Position numbers and translations under genes: made by a program. The notes below the pieces were generated by a model. It was not told where the DNA came from. It saw only the letters and a list, made by a program, of their open reading frames with translations, and did no database searches. Shown piece after piece: positions 33,123 through 44,592 of a stretch of DNA of 64,000 bases. The DNA comes from Earliella scabrosa (taxonomy: Eukaryota; Basidiomycota; Agaricomycetes; Polyporales; Polyporaceae): the NCBI GenBank assembly GCA_022605405.1, contig JABYQQ010000005.1:2232001-2296000 (forward strand). The letters are read 5' to 3'. The stretch's first letter is position 1, and each line of letters starts with the position of its first letter.

Positions 33123-36100
33123 TTGCTCTCTGCCCGTCCGACCGCGCTGCCGCTCCGCACCGCAGCGGACGGTCGATGAAGCTGAGGTCGACTGTAGTTC
33201 GGAGATACTCCCCATGACATGGCATTTGCGAGAAACGCCAGAATTCGCCTGCGTGAACCCGGTCCAGCCTCCGCCGGACCCTCGACCCGACCTCGAAATT
33301 GAACTCGAACTCCCACCGTGTACCGTACGTGCACGCTACGGCGAAGTACTCCCCGCGTAATCCGTGCTCCCCCATCCCTCGTCACTCGATCCGGCCGCGC
33401 TTCACAGCAATCAGGTGTCCGTGTGCGGGCGACGTCAATTGGGGTGGCTGCCAGTGCTGTCCAGTGTCTGTGATGACGAGTTGGGGAGGTTCCGGCGATC
33501 CTGCCTGTAGATTCCCAGTTGGTCGAGGTGCGTACGTCAGTACGCGCTTGTGTGGTCGACGCACGTCACTCACTCACTGCCATCCGGACCCGCTGCCATC
33601 ACTTTCACTCGACCTCCGTCACACCCCACCGTATACCGTGACAGCAGGCGGTTCTCGGCCGCGCCTCCCGACCCGTTATCTGAACGCCCGCCCTTCCCTT
33701 CCCATTCGTTCCTTGCTCGCTCTGTTGGCGTAACCCAATGATATGCTGTGTGTGGGCAGTACCTACTGTGCACCCCGCCCGTTGCATCCGTTCGTGCCTT
33801 GGCCACGCCCTCACGCCTGTCCAGCCCAACGCCCGGCCACAATTCCTACACGCTGCGGACGTTGCCGCCAGCTCCCATCCGTGGAGGCGCGCGGACAGAG
33901 ATGATGATGACGCGCCCGTCCATCCAGAGGGCTTCCAATGGAAGGGGTCCAGGCTCCCACCGGGCCACTTGGGCGACAGCGAGTGCACAGCGGAGCTTGC
34001 ATCACGACACGGTGGACGCTGTTCGGGCAGATCCATGGGCCGCGTAGGACCGTGCGCGTCAGGGTGGGGTACATAATAGTATGCATTGCTGCCGCCACCT
34101 CTCTGGCGTGCGACCGACCGAGTTGGGGAAACACGCACACCGCGCTGATGGCTCGCACGTCCGCGCTCGTTTGTGCATCAGAAACGTTCTCTGTCTCTGT
34201 ATGGATGGATGGATGGAGAGGACGGGCTGCGGGAGTGGTCCGCCGGTAGGCTGACTCAGGTCGATGACAGGCCTATATGCGGGCATCTTGCCTTGCGGGC
34301 GCGTCCGGGTGCGAGCGAGAGTGCTGTCGTGAGTATCAGATGATGTCGATGAGAGAGAGAGAGCTCGGGGATTGACAGTCGTATCACGTCCGGAGAGCGG
34401 ATGCATGATAATGATGGATGTGGGTGGGCCGTGGACGTACCCTGCAAGTCACTCATCAGTTGCATGCACTCAGTACGTCCGCAACCTGTGCATGGCCCTT
34501 TTCGAGGCCGGTGTTCTTCAACTTCCACGTATGATGCACGCAGGCGATATGTCGTCGAGCCGCCACCGGACGCGTGACCAATCGACCGCGGAGGGACGGG
34601 TGGCAGAGATGTGCACCCCAGAAATGACGATAGACGATGTGAACGATTGGACGCTGCCATCCGTCCGCCGGGCCCACGCACGACCTGCTACCACGACCAC
34701 GGGTGGGGCGGGCGCGCAAGGGATGGGCCGCGTTGTTCACGCTGGACGTGCGGACGCGCTCCGAGGTCGCGCGATACTCGCATCGTCCGAGCACAGGGCA
34801 GCCGTGGCGCAGCCATGTACGCGCGTCCGTCTTGTGCGCCTGTGCATGTCCGTGGAGAACAAACCCTGAGGGGGTGCTGGCATGCGAGGCCCCAGGAATG
34901 GTGCGAGGGCTGCAAACTCTGATAGGGATAGGGACGCGTGGAGGCGAGGATGGGCGATCGTCCGGATTTGGGGTTGGGGGCAGTTAGCCATCTGGGTGAT
35001 TATCATGCTGGCTGATCGATGTGCATGCAGCGCTGCAGGGTATGCATATGGGGATCGCACTGGCCGCAGCCCGAGAGGCTCTCGTCGTCTGCGGCGGGCA
35101 GCGGGCGAATGGGGACAGGCGGACGCAACGGGCATTGGCTCGCGCAGACCCTTGCACCGGCCTTGCCCATCGCCAGATTCCCAGATCCTGGCATCGCTTC
35201 TCCGCCGACGAGCGCCCGGCCCTCTGCGTCTGACGCTGCGAGAGAGCGTGACAGCGGACCCCAGACACCTCCGGGCTATTCGCCCATTCGCCCAGATCTG
35301 CCCCAATCGCCCGGCCGATCTCGCGAGCGCAGGCGCCGCATACGCCTCGCTCGCCCGCCGGCAATTCTCGAGCAGCTTTGTGGCGTCCGGAGCCAGATTC
35401 GATTTCGCCTGTCTCTCGTCTGCCAGCCAAGAGCTGCTCTCAACACTCGCGGAAGAAGCCCATATGCTGCCCTCGCGAGCTACGATGACACTCCCCTGCT
35501 CGCCTACCGCGCTCGCTTGGCAGCCGTCCTCGAAATTCGAATGTCCCATCGTTCCATGCTGCCCCCAAAGTCACTCGAGCCCCCTGTGGTCCGTTCCAGC
35601 CCGTCGCTTCGCCCGAGTCACCTACAGATCCCGTAAGCTAAAAGGTGTTGAAATACACGGACGCGGAACTCGCACCTGCTTTGCGACGACCACCTATCAA
35701 TCAAATCAGCCGCGAGTCGCGCTCGCTCCGTCCATCCACCCACGCCCCTCCCCTCGCGACCTCTTCTCCTGAGCGATCACATACGCCCGGTCCAAGGGAG
35801 CCACCCCATTGAATCTTCTGCACAGCTTGTGGGGGCTTCTGATCCCGCATGTCCGAAGGTTTGCGGTCGGCCTGACGCGAAGACGGCATTCGCTAGAGCC
35901 AGAGGCTTGAGCTTGTGCTCCATCCTCGCCCATCGAAGATCCCGCCACGTCAGTAAAAGCCCCGCCGCCCAAATCCGGCTCTCTCACTCTCACCGCTCCC
36001 TACAAGTTGCCCCTTCCGACCCGCCGTCTGGGGTCCAACAAAAAGCACGTCGACACATCTGGCCCGTTGCGACATTGCGGTGATGTCAGCACTCTGAGCC

Positions 36101-39100
36101 TGCTAGTCGCCGTGCCACCAGCGAGCAACGATCTCGCCCGCAGGGGGTGGGAGGATCCGTCGGCGAGGCAGGCGAGAGAGGACCGAAAATATCGTCGACG
36201 CCACTGCTGTATTGGCCGGACGCATTTCCCGGTGGCAGGTGCGGGCGGATGCGAGGCGCCCTGGACCTTCCTCTAGTCCAATATTGCGCCCCAGCGACGA
36301 CGAGGAAGGTTCAGCGGCGATATGGTCTCCGTCCTATCTCTGTTGCGGCGGCACTGCACGCGCTTTCGTCCGCCAGAAATGAAATCAGCGCCATCCCATT
36401 CACTTTGTGGCTTGGACGGATCGTGCTCGTCCTGATGCCCTGGAGTGCTTCCCAGCCTGCTCAACCTTCTGTCCAGCACCACGTACGCACCCACGCACGT
36501 CCCGTTTCCCCAGTTGCTCCGGACTGACGAGTCCTGGCATCTGTCTTCTGTGCCAGACCGCAGGCGGGTGAGCGGGAGCCAGGGGACCCGGCGGGCAAGG
36601 GAGGACCGAAGGAGAAAAAACCAGAACGGGACGGGGCAGCAACTGGCAGAGAGCGCGCATTGACAGAATGATCAGAACAATTACGGACGCGTTCTGGAAC
36701 GCGACCGCGCCGGCGCGCTGGACCCGCTGCCCCGAAGGAGCAGGAGATCGTCAGGCGTGCGGAGAGTTCGCGAACCCCGCGCCAGCCCGCGGAACCCTCG
36801 AGGCGCGACGTGGGAAGGCAAGGACGCATGGGCCCGCGTCGTCCCGTCCCCGTGGGCCGCTGCGACGAGCTTCTTCTGCAGCCGGACGGCTGCTGGGTGG
36901 TGCTACGTACGTGGTGCTGGGATTTCTGAAGTGCACAAAGCCGAGCCGCAGCCCTGCGCGCGGGGCGGGCGCTGAAGATGGTTGTCGATCTGGGGACAGA
37001 CGGGGAATGACATTGATATTGCTCGGACTCGGGGGGATCCAGAGGGACAGAGCCTGCTGGCTGAGGATGACAAGGTTTTCATTACGCCCCCGCACCCCAG
37101 AAGTTTTCGAACGGCGCCCCTCCTCCTGATCAGCCCGCTCGAGTCTGCTACTGTATTGACTGCGAGTCCGACGCGTTACGGCCACGGCCACGGCCCGCGG
37201 CGGCGCGAGGCACGATTGCACGCGCGGAGCTCCTGGAAGGCCCCGCGTCCGCACCGGGCCACGGTGTGCGCCGCGATCATAGGGACAACGCTGGCCAGGA
37301 CGGGTTGGCTCGTGCTCGATACATCGCGGAGACCAGCTGAGCACGCACCGCCGCGGAGTGGGCGGGGGGAGAAGGCGTTGTAGACGGTGCTTCCCGGCCT
37401 TCCCTCGCACGCGACGCATGGGCGACGCTGTGGTGGAATCGTTGTGCTGGATCGGCATGTGCCTGGGGGAAGCCTGGGAGGCACACCTTGAGGTGTGGCG
37501 TCCGGAATCCCCGAAATGTCAGTCCGCGAATCGACCGACTTGCTCGTCCCAGATTTGTGCTGCCGACAAATACAGTGCCGACGACGGGACGTTGGGTCGA
37601 ATGAATCTGATGTCGGCATGCGGGGTTGTCACGGTGTGGGGTGCAGCCGTGCGGTGTGCGGTGTGTTCCGTGCGCGAGAGCTGTCGAGGTGTGTGGTACA
37701 TGGCGACAGATGTATTCAATTGCTTGCCTGTCTGCCAAGTCAGCAGGTTCCCTACTTATCTTCGCAGAGCTGGCGTGTGCGTACAGTTTACGGCTGACGA
37801 CGCAGCGACAGGCTCCATCGAATCTCTGACGTTCATGTCGGTTGGTTCGGGCTATAGGGGCCAGCTGCTTAATCAGATGGGCAGCACGACTTCCCTTCCT
37901 TCCCACCGGAGAACTTACGCATTAAAGGTGACGAGGCCCACGCTCGTCCAACGAGCGGCCGGGTCACATGCCGGTCCGAAAGTCCGCGAGCTCCGCAAGC
38001 AAGGAGCCCGAGCCTGTGGAACTTCTCATCCAGTGTCGTCGAGGCACATTGAGGGGAACCTGCAGCTGTGTCGACGATGCACGCAGCTTCGAGACTCCCC
38101 CCGCTAGCCGAGCGGCTTCTTTGAGCCTCTTCAGGGGACGAGGGGGCGTGCGGCGCGAGGCTCAGCTTGTCGGGAACGCTGCAATTCAAAGGGCGCGAAA
38201 AGGTGCCGGGCTGCTAGAGGTCCCAGTCAGGCAACGGGGTTTAACCAGGCTGAGAGGAACCGAAGGAGCGTACGAACGGAGATCCCGCATTGGGAAGTGT
38301 TGCGCAGACGCGCTCTGCGCAAGAGGGGGGCAAAAAGGGACATGATCCGTGAATTCGCCGTGGCAAGATGGGTGCGTGTCGCCGTCCGTGCCTGCATTGC
38401 AGCGGGTAGGCATTCAAGCGATGGTCTTCACAATCGACGAAGTTCGCATGCGCAGGTCGCTGATCAGGAGGAACCCTCAGGTTAAGGGGAGGGGCATGAC
38501 GCCATGGGCCTCTTGCGCGTCCAGACTCTGGAGGTATAGGGCCCGAACGGTCACCTGTAGGCGTGAAGGGCCCTCCGGGCGTCGCACGCTATCCTGAGTG
38601 TATGTCAGGCCAAAGGATGCGCAGTCATCTGTCGAACGATGACGGCAGCTTACATGTGGTTGGCCGAGGACCAGACGCTTCCTTTGGAAGAGAGGGCGTA
38701 GACGTGCTGGCGGGGCGACGCGCTAGCGGCTACACGTGCGTGTGTTCGCCGCTACGGCCTGCCGATGTCTGGCTGCAAGCGTCGCGGCAGAAAACGTCTC
38801 CCGCGCGCGCGCACGCGAGAGCCTGTTGCATGTGTGGCATGGTCCGGTACGTATTGTCAGGCGAAGAGGTTGACAACTGCGAGACTCGACGCACCCAGAC
38901 GGTTCCCAATTACGTGAAGGTTCCCCACCAAGAGTGCCGCCGAAGGGCGCCCGCAGAGGTTTCGACTCAGGGGGGGCTTAACTCCGGCAGGGTGGGAGTG
39001 CAAGAGAGCCCCCGGTGTATCGACGCGCCGCAGGTAGGCTAGCGCGTTCACGCTGGGTTGGAGCTGGGCTGATGAGGGCGAGATAGAGTGTGAACGGACA

Positions 39101-39838
39101 CGCCGCATGTGTGGAATGCATCTTCCCCGTCATTCAACATTAGTGGCGGCGGCGATGCCAGGCGTGGTGAGCTCACATGCGGTGTTCTTGCAGATTCGGT
39201 GAGATCCATGGCTGCGCATCGGAGTGGAAAATCAGCTGGGTGTGGTTGCGATAGGTTGTGTGACGTGGCTAACGAATGGAGAGGGGCGTGTGGCAACACA
39301 AGACAAACACGCAGCTGGACCCACAAATTTCCATTCTTGGTATTCTGGCCACACGTGTCTACCGAGCGCCTCTTGGTCTCTGAGCCCAACATACACTTAG
39401 CCGACGTGCCCGTTTACCAAGAGCTGATGTTCATGCCGCCTTCAAGCCGCTTTATCTCCATTGTACTCTACGTGCGGCTGAGTCATTTTTCTGCTCGTGG
39501 GATGTGGAGGTAGTAGCGCAAGTCATCACGTCGGACGGCGGCATCATGGTTCTACACAAGATCTATAAATCCCACGATTGTACGAGTCTGGTTCGAGTCT
39601 CGCGCACAAAAGCGTTGGCTTCTCGCAAATATATGCGCGAGTTCCACCTATCATGTTTCATGCGATCTCTCGCAGGTGGGTGGTTACAGAAGTAGGACCT
39701 CGCGCCTGCCTTTTCGGGCAGGAGGGTGGGAAGGGTCACGTGGCAAAAATTCGAGCTCGTCACCGCGAAGGTGTCGGTCGCTGCAGTGAACGTCCTGCTC
39801 GACGCGGTACTCTTTCGCACTCTCTCGCTCTCGGTCGT
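33123..39838. other. Gene-poor 6.7-kb interval
   Basis: Long GC-rich frames exist on both strands (for example 34737-35549 minus and 34882-35772 plus) but overlap each other. They are Arg/Ala/Ser/Pro-rich and lack any known motif. I see no transposon proteins, LTRs or tRNAs. It holds ATGG repeats at 34200-34217 and a GA run near 34350-34365. Confidence 0.5.
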
Positions 39839-41866
39839 ATGGCCCATCGCTGTGTCCGCAAGTTCCGCCTTGCGACACCTAGCAAAGTCCCCGACATCCG
39901 CCAGCTTCACTGCTCTCCAGCTTGTCACAATGTGCTAGCTGCCCCATTCGCGGAATATTCCACTGCTTCGTCCAGCTCTTCCGCCGAACGCCCTCTCGAC
40001 GTGCTACGCAAACAGAAGGCCGATGAAGTCAGGAACTTGCTGTCATTGCGGGGTCTCAGTCACAACCGCGTCTGGGCCAGCTACGTTGACCTCCTGCAAT
40101 ACTGTGACACCGCGAGCGTCCCCTTGGACATCCACAAGTCGGTGCTCCGGAGATGCGCCCCGCGTGCGAAGGACGTGCGCGCCACTCATGCCCAGAAGCT
40201 AGCAGCTGGCCGGAAGTTCGTCGACGATCGCGTGTACGAGTCGCGGTTCCAGAGGATCATCCGAAACATCCGAAGTACGGGCGCGACGCCTGCGCTGGAG
40301 GACTACCATTGCATCCTGGAGCTGTTCGCGGCGGTCGGGAACCACCAGAGCGCGATGATGGTGCTGCAGGAGATCGGACGTGCAGGGTTGGCGAGGGAAC
40401 CGAGGACGTACGCTCTCTGTCTACAGGCGCTGTGCCATCGCCTGACCTTGCCAGTGTGGCATCTCGACCGGTCCGCGTTGGTGGACGAAGTCACGAAGCA
40501 CTGTCTGGCCATTGTCAAAGAGATGGCGGAGAGCCGTGTCCCTTTCGCGCCCGTGAACGTTGACCTCGCGTTCCGAATATTGAAGGAGACTCTGAACATG
40601 GAGGGTTTCACCACCATCATGCGCATGGCGTATGGCGTCGACCTTGACTATCCCGACCGGCCGCCCCTCGAGTACTGGGACAAGACACGGGATACACCCA
40701 CGGAAGTGGAAGTCCAGGAGGGCGCGGCGCCCCTCCCTTTCCCTTCACAGCTGCCGTTCACCCAGGCTGCATTCCACACGACCCTTGACTACCTAGGACG
40801 CGCAGGCGATATCTCGAAGCTCGTACAAACGTTCGAGGTCGTCACCACACCATTACCTTCCTCTACCTTCAATCCCGCCTTTGACGATGACGACGATGAC
40901 GACTTTGGCATCTCGAACCCACAGGTTGCGCCTTACAGGACTCCTCACATTCGCCCCAACACGACTTCCTTCTCCCTTATGCTCCGATGGACCTCCAAGG
41001 CAAGGCACTATGTACTCGCCCGACATTACCTTCTCGTCGCGATCGCTCTCGAGCGTGACGTGGGCCGTCAGTTACGCGAGTGGACACGCACACGACCGCC
41101 AGCAGACATCCCGGCCCCCAACTTGACGATAAACCGCACCCTATTCATGCCTGCCTTCTGGCTCGCCAACCGTAACAAGAAGATGGGGCTGCTCCGGTGG
41201 CTCCAATCGAAAGTCCATCGCACGGTCCGCCAGAAGCGGGACGACATAGAGTTTTACGAGGCGTGCCGCGAGCGGTGGGTCGAGTCGGGCGTCCACCAGC
41301 CCAAGTTGGCTGTAGACGGAGGTCTGGCTCGCGAGCCCATCGAGGACCTCCCCCCTCCCGCCTCGTCATCGCAGTTCTCGACGTTCTTCAGCCCCTCTTC
41401 CTCCTCGCAACAACCGTCAGCGGCCCAGTCGCAGTCACCGCTTCCCGACCCCACCTCCCTCCTCACCGCGCCGCCTGCGGAAGCGAAGTCGTTCGACATT
41501 GACCTGCACCTCGCGATCTTGCGCCGCGACCTCGGCGAGCTGGAGATCTTGGAGCGGCGCATCGAGGACGTGCTCTCGCGGAACACGCAGCGCGTCAAGG
41601 AGCGCCTCGGGCGGCGCGTGTGGGGCGGCAAGGACGTCTATCTGCGACACGTTGGCAGGCGCACGAACGTGACGAGGGAGACGTGGCGCGAGGTCGTCAA
41701 CTTCCGGCCGCAGAGCGAGATCGAGGCGGGGCGGGAGGCGGCGCGCGTGGCGAAGACGAAGGAGCGGCAGCCTCAGGTTGGTGCTGCATCGACCGCGGCG
41801 CACTCCCTGGAGGAGGTTCCCGAAGTGGTGCGAGACCTGCCACCACACAAAATTGAGGGATCGTGA
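39839..41866 (+). CDS. Mitochondrial PPR-like protein
   Basis: Single-exon frame of 675 aa from the chosen start; the frame is open back to 39578. The N-terminus (MAHRCVRKFRLATPSK) is basic and fits a mitochondrial presequence, which is why 39839 was preferred. Helical-repeat character is seen in TPALEDYHCILELFAAVGN, HQSAMMVLQEIGRAGLAREP and RTYALCLQALC, typical of PPR pairs. A second repeat region (QLPFTQAAFHTTLDYLGRAG) follows, then an Asp tract (40886-40905) and a charged C-terminal helix. Fungal PPR proteins bind mitochondrial RNA. I infer RNA processing or translation but cannot name an orthologue. It is intronless, unlike nearly all its neighbours. Confidence 0.7.
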   Translation: MAHRCVRKFRLATPSKVPDIRQLHCSPACHNVLAAPFAEYSTASSSSSAERPLDVLRKQKADEVRNLLSLRGLSHNRVWASYVDLLQYCDTASVPLDIHKSVLRRCAPRAKDVRATHAQKLAAGRKFVDDRVYESRFQRIIRNIRSTGATPALEDYHCILELFAAVGNHQSAMMVLQEIGRAGLAREPRTYALCLQALCHRLTLPVWHLDRSALVDEVTKHCLAIVKEMAESRVPFAPVNVDLAFRILKETLNMEGFTTIMRMAYGVDLDYPDRPPLEYWDKTRDTPTEVEVQEGAAPLPFPSQLPFTQAAFHTTLDYLGRAGDISKLVQTFEVVTTPLPSSTFNPAFDDDDDDDFGISNPQVAPYRTPHIRPNTTSFSLMLRWTSKARHYVLARHYLLVAIALERDVGRQLREWTRTRPPADIPAPNLTINRTLFMPAFWLANRNKKMGLLRWLQSKVHRTVRQKRDDIEFYEACRERWVESGVHQPKLAVDGGLAREPIEDLPPPASSSQFSTFFSPSSSSQQPSAAQSQSPLPDPTSLLTAPPAEAKSFDIDLHLAILRRDLGELEILERRIEDVLSRNTQRVKERLGRRVWGGKDVYLRHVGRRTNVTRETWREVVNFRPQSEIEAGREAARVAKTKERQPQVGAASTAAHSLEEVPEVVRDLPPHKIEGS

Positions 41867-43797
41867 CGCGTCGTATGGTAGTCAGAGTCCGTGCTGTATA
41901 CTAGGTGAGTCGCCTACTCGTGGTAAATGATCCTTCGTGCTGACTGGCCAACTTATCATCATGCATGCCAATAGACATCACTAATTGCATGCTATCGTCG
42001 CTTAGAGGAACCTGGAGCTCGCGCTCGCGCTGCCGGGGGTTGTCGGTGTGCTCGTGGGCCGAACACTACGCTCAGGATGTTGGATTTAAGAAAGATGTTC
42101 ACGCAGCCGCCACGTTCGTATGTCGATTGTCCGGTGAACGCTACGCCTGTTGACATGCAGGCGCAATGCGATGACTGGCTTTGGTTCCCATTGGTCAGCG
42201 CTAGTATCGAGCCTGCTTAGACACGGAGAGTAGCCAAGTTCGGTGACCGGTGTCTCTGCTGCTAATGTCTTCTTTGACTACGATGTGGAACTGCAATGTC
42301 CTGTTCACATTGGCTGCTGATTTTGTATAAACAGGTCAAACTCTGATGCACCGAACAATTCCCCAGGAAGACCAGACAATATCGCAAGGGCTTCGCTTCG
42401 CCAAAACAATCAAGAATGAACTTGTCCAACTGTGTCTTCTTCCGAGGCCAGTTATCCAGAGTCGTGACTTCCAAGGTCCCGGTGGGAGGATTTGCGGCGG
42501 TAAGCTCCTGCTACGCACATTTGTATGCGTGTCTAATTCTAGCACAGCTAATGGGTTCGCAAGAAGAAGAGGAGAGTGAGGAGGAAAAGACGCAGGCTCG
42601 GTCGTCCAAGTCAAAGAAGGCTCGTGAGCCTCGTCCTTTGCGTGCCTCCATCAACCAGATGTATGCTTATTCCTCTTTACTCCTCCGAAAGCGCTGTGCC
42701 CGACACCCTTCCGAACGAGTCGTGTCCGCGCAGCATGCGCCTCTAGCATATCCGTCAAGTATAACCAAATCGCAAGTCATTCGCGCTCGACGAAGACTCC
42801 TCTGTCCGTCGGATCCTTCATCGTAGCTCGAGGTGAGTATGCGCTCTGCATCTCATGTCTCGCTCGCTCATTGAGGCCTGAAAAGTTGTCAGTGCCCACG
42901 GAAAGGTGATACGGCAGCCCACGATGGCAGACCTCGTCGATCGGTGACTACCATACTTGCCGGTATCCGGCCAGCGCATCGACCTGTGGTTCCCGCAGCT
43001 GAGCGCTGAACAGTTGTCCATGTCCTCGCGGTCGCCGTCGACAATCCTTCTTCAGTGAACCCACGTATCCCCCGTCGTGGCCTGAGCGGTGCATCCCGCG
43101 GCTCTGTCCAACCCATTATTATCTACTACCGTTCGCTCGCCGTCTCACCGCACTGGTCTGCAGAGCATGTACGTAAGATCACTCCGCCTCGGACTCGCGC
43201 ACAGCCTCAAACATCGTGCATGGCTCGGGGCAGAAGCCCTATCGTGTGGACCCCTACCCTTCTCCTCGGCTGCCATGACCGCCAGACGCACTCGAACTTG
43301 AATGTCATTCCCTGGCTAGCCTTTCGCGCGTATGTTTGTGCTCTCCCTGCTCTAATATTGTGGACTCTCCTCTATCCTATCGACGTGTCTACCTGTTCAA
43401 TGCCTCGATTAGAGTGCTCTCCTCGGGAGCATCGCAATACGGAGTCCACACAGTGATGTCGGAGCTTTCGCTAAGGAGCTTGGGCGGAGGGGGGGGACGC
43501 TGATTGTCCCATATGAAGCTCATCCTGTGAGAACTCTCTCACAGAGTGTGTATGCCGACCATGTAGCTGTATTCCTATGAGTATGGTCAGGTTGGAAGAA
43601 GTACCTGCCTCGTGCCATATGCGTGTTGGAGCAGCGGCAGTGCAAACTGAGTATCTTCTATCCTGAAGGCTTCGGAAGGCTTCTGTACGCATGGTCGACA
43701 GGAGAGCGATCAAATAGCCCGTGGTCGCAGACACTGTCCCCAACTATTCGTCTCCTAATCCCCTGCTCTCACCTTTCGTGTCACGACTGCCGCCGAC
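41867..43797. other. Intergenic, 1.9 kb, one weak coding candidate
   Basis: No recognised gene. At 42416-42660 (plus) a spliced-looking frame is visible: MNLSNCVFFRGQLSRVV, then a GTAAGC donor at 42500 and a CACAG acceptor near 42545. It continues into a Glu/Lys-rich stretch (MGSQEEEESEEEK) and a GTATGC donor. No family was recognised. Confidence 0.35.
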
Positions 43798-44131
43798 ATG
43801 AACAACAGTCTCCTCCCCGTCGAGGTCTGCGAGTACATCATTGACTTATGTTACAACAAGTCACTACGTGGAATATTCTTCTTGCCTGGGTCATATACCG
43901 CCTGGCGCCAGACCGCCCTCGTCTGCTCCGCCTGGCTCCCTCGCAGCCGGCTCAACCTCCTCTACAAAGTCGAACTCCGGAATGGGCGTGACGTAGACCT
44001 CCTTCTACGAACGCTCCAGGGGGCACCACACCTTGCGGACCTGGTAGTAAGATTGACTGTTCAAGTTGATGGGGCCAGTGGCAGTGGACCCGGCAGGAGA
44101 TACGTCCGACCGCCGTCTATTCGGATGCCGC
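43798..44131 (+). pseudogene. F-box protein gene, 5' part, interrupted by a copia element
   Basis: The frame starts MNNSLLPVEVCEYIIDLC and continues to LVCSAWLPRSRLNLLYKVEL, a standard fungal F-box. Leucine-rich sequence follows up to position 44131, where the 5' LTR begins. Reading on into the LTR gives a stop at 44209-44211, so the present allele could encode only a truncated 137-aa product with an LTR-derived tail. The reading frame resumes exactly at 49510, after the element and one copy of the 5-bp target duplication. F-box proteins recruit substrates to SCF ubiquitin ligases; the target is unknown. Confidence 0.8.
44127..44131. repeat. Target-site duplication, left copy (GCCGC)
   Basis: GCCGC directly precedes the 5' LTR and recurs at 49505-49509 directly after the 3' LTR. 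Confidence 0.92.
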
Positions 44132-44398
44132 TGTTACAATTCTACGGTACGGTACTAGGAGTACACGAGAGCTGTCAAAACGCGCGAGTCTCGCGAGGAC
44201 GCCTCGGGTAACGAGTTCAGTAGGACACCTTCCTTTTCGGGTAGTTTAAGCGCTCTCCACTTCGGCTCAAACACGGCTTACTTACGATCGTTTCATTTCA
44301 CCACCACTTCCCCGTCCCTTACGCCACCACTTGGTACGAAGATATAGACGACGGCCAGTCATCGGTCACCTCCATCGTTCTTGCCCCGAACGCTGGAG

Positions 44399-44459
44399 GT
44401 GAGTATTCCCGCGTACACGCATCTTTAGTCTAGTTCATGTACTGACAAGCTAAGCGCAG
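44399..44459 (+). other. Probable spliceosomal intron inside the 5' LTR
   Basis: 61 nt, starting GTGAGT, with CTGAC at 44442-44446 and ending GCGCAG. These are the same signals as host introns in this window. Its flanks are found fused precisely at 44497-44550. The counterpart in the 3' LTR is 49323-49383. Confidence 0.8.
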
Positions 44460-44496
44460 ACTTATACCTGCGCTATTCGCTTTAGGTTCGCTTTAA

Positions 44497-44550
44497 TCCA
44501 TCGTTCTTGCCCCGAACGCTGGAGACTTATACCTGCGCTATTCGCTTTAG
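44497..44550 (+). repeat. Intron-less second copy of the LTR block
   Basis: 54 nt identical to 44371-44398 joined to 44460-44485. An 11-nt spacer (44486-44496) separates it from the first copy. The counterpart in the 3' LTR is 49421-49474. Confidence 0.9.
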
Positions 44551-44580
44551 CTCACAGCTGCAAACCTCATAACTTTATCA

Positions 44581-44592
44581 GGTTATGAGCCC
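44581..44592 (+). promoter_or_regulatory. Primer-binding site matching the initiator tRNA-Met anticodon arm
   Basis: GGTTATGAGCCC directly follows the LTR. Its complement, GGGCTCATAACC, is the anticodon stem-loop of initiator tRNA-Met (CAT anticodon). Drosophila copia is known to prime from a 5' half-molecule of this tRNA at the same region. The ATG inside this site (44585) opens the Gag-Pol frame. Confidence 0.8.

Larger units (their letters stand above)
44132..44580 (+). repeat. 5' LTR of the copia element
   Basis: 449 bp, starting TGTTAC and ending TTATCA. It contains an unusual internal structure. A 28-nt block (44371-44398) and a 26-nt block (44460-44485) are separated by an intron-like 61-nt insert (44399-44459). 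The same two blocks then occur fused, without the insert, at 44497-44550. Confidence 0.96.

Noticed and set aside
34737..35772. Two long overlapping frames on opposite strands (270 and 296 codons)
   Set aside because: Both are Arg/Ala/Ser/Pro-rich as expected from GC-rich non-coding DNA, with no motif and no splice pattern; they cannot both be real.
39578..39838. N-terminal extension of the PPR-like protein
   Set aside because: In frame, but the mitochondrial-type N-terminus begins at 39839; the upstream part has no protein character.
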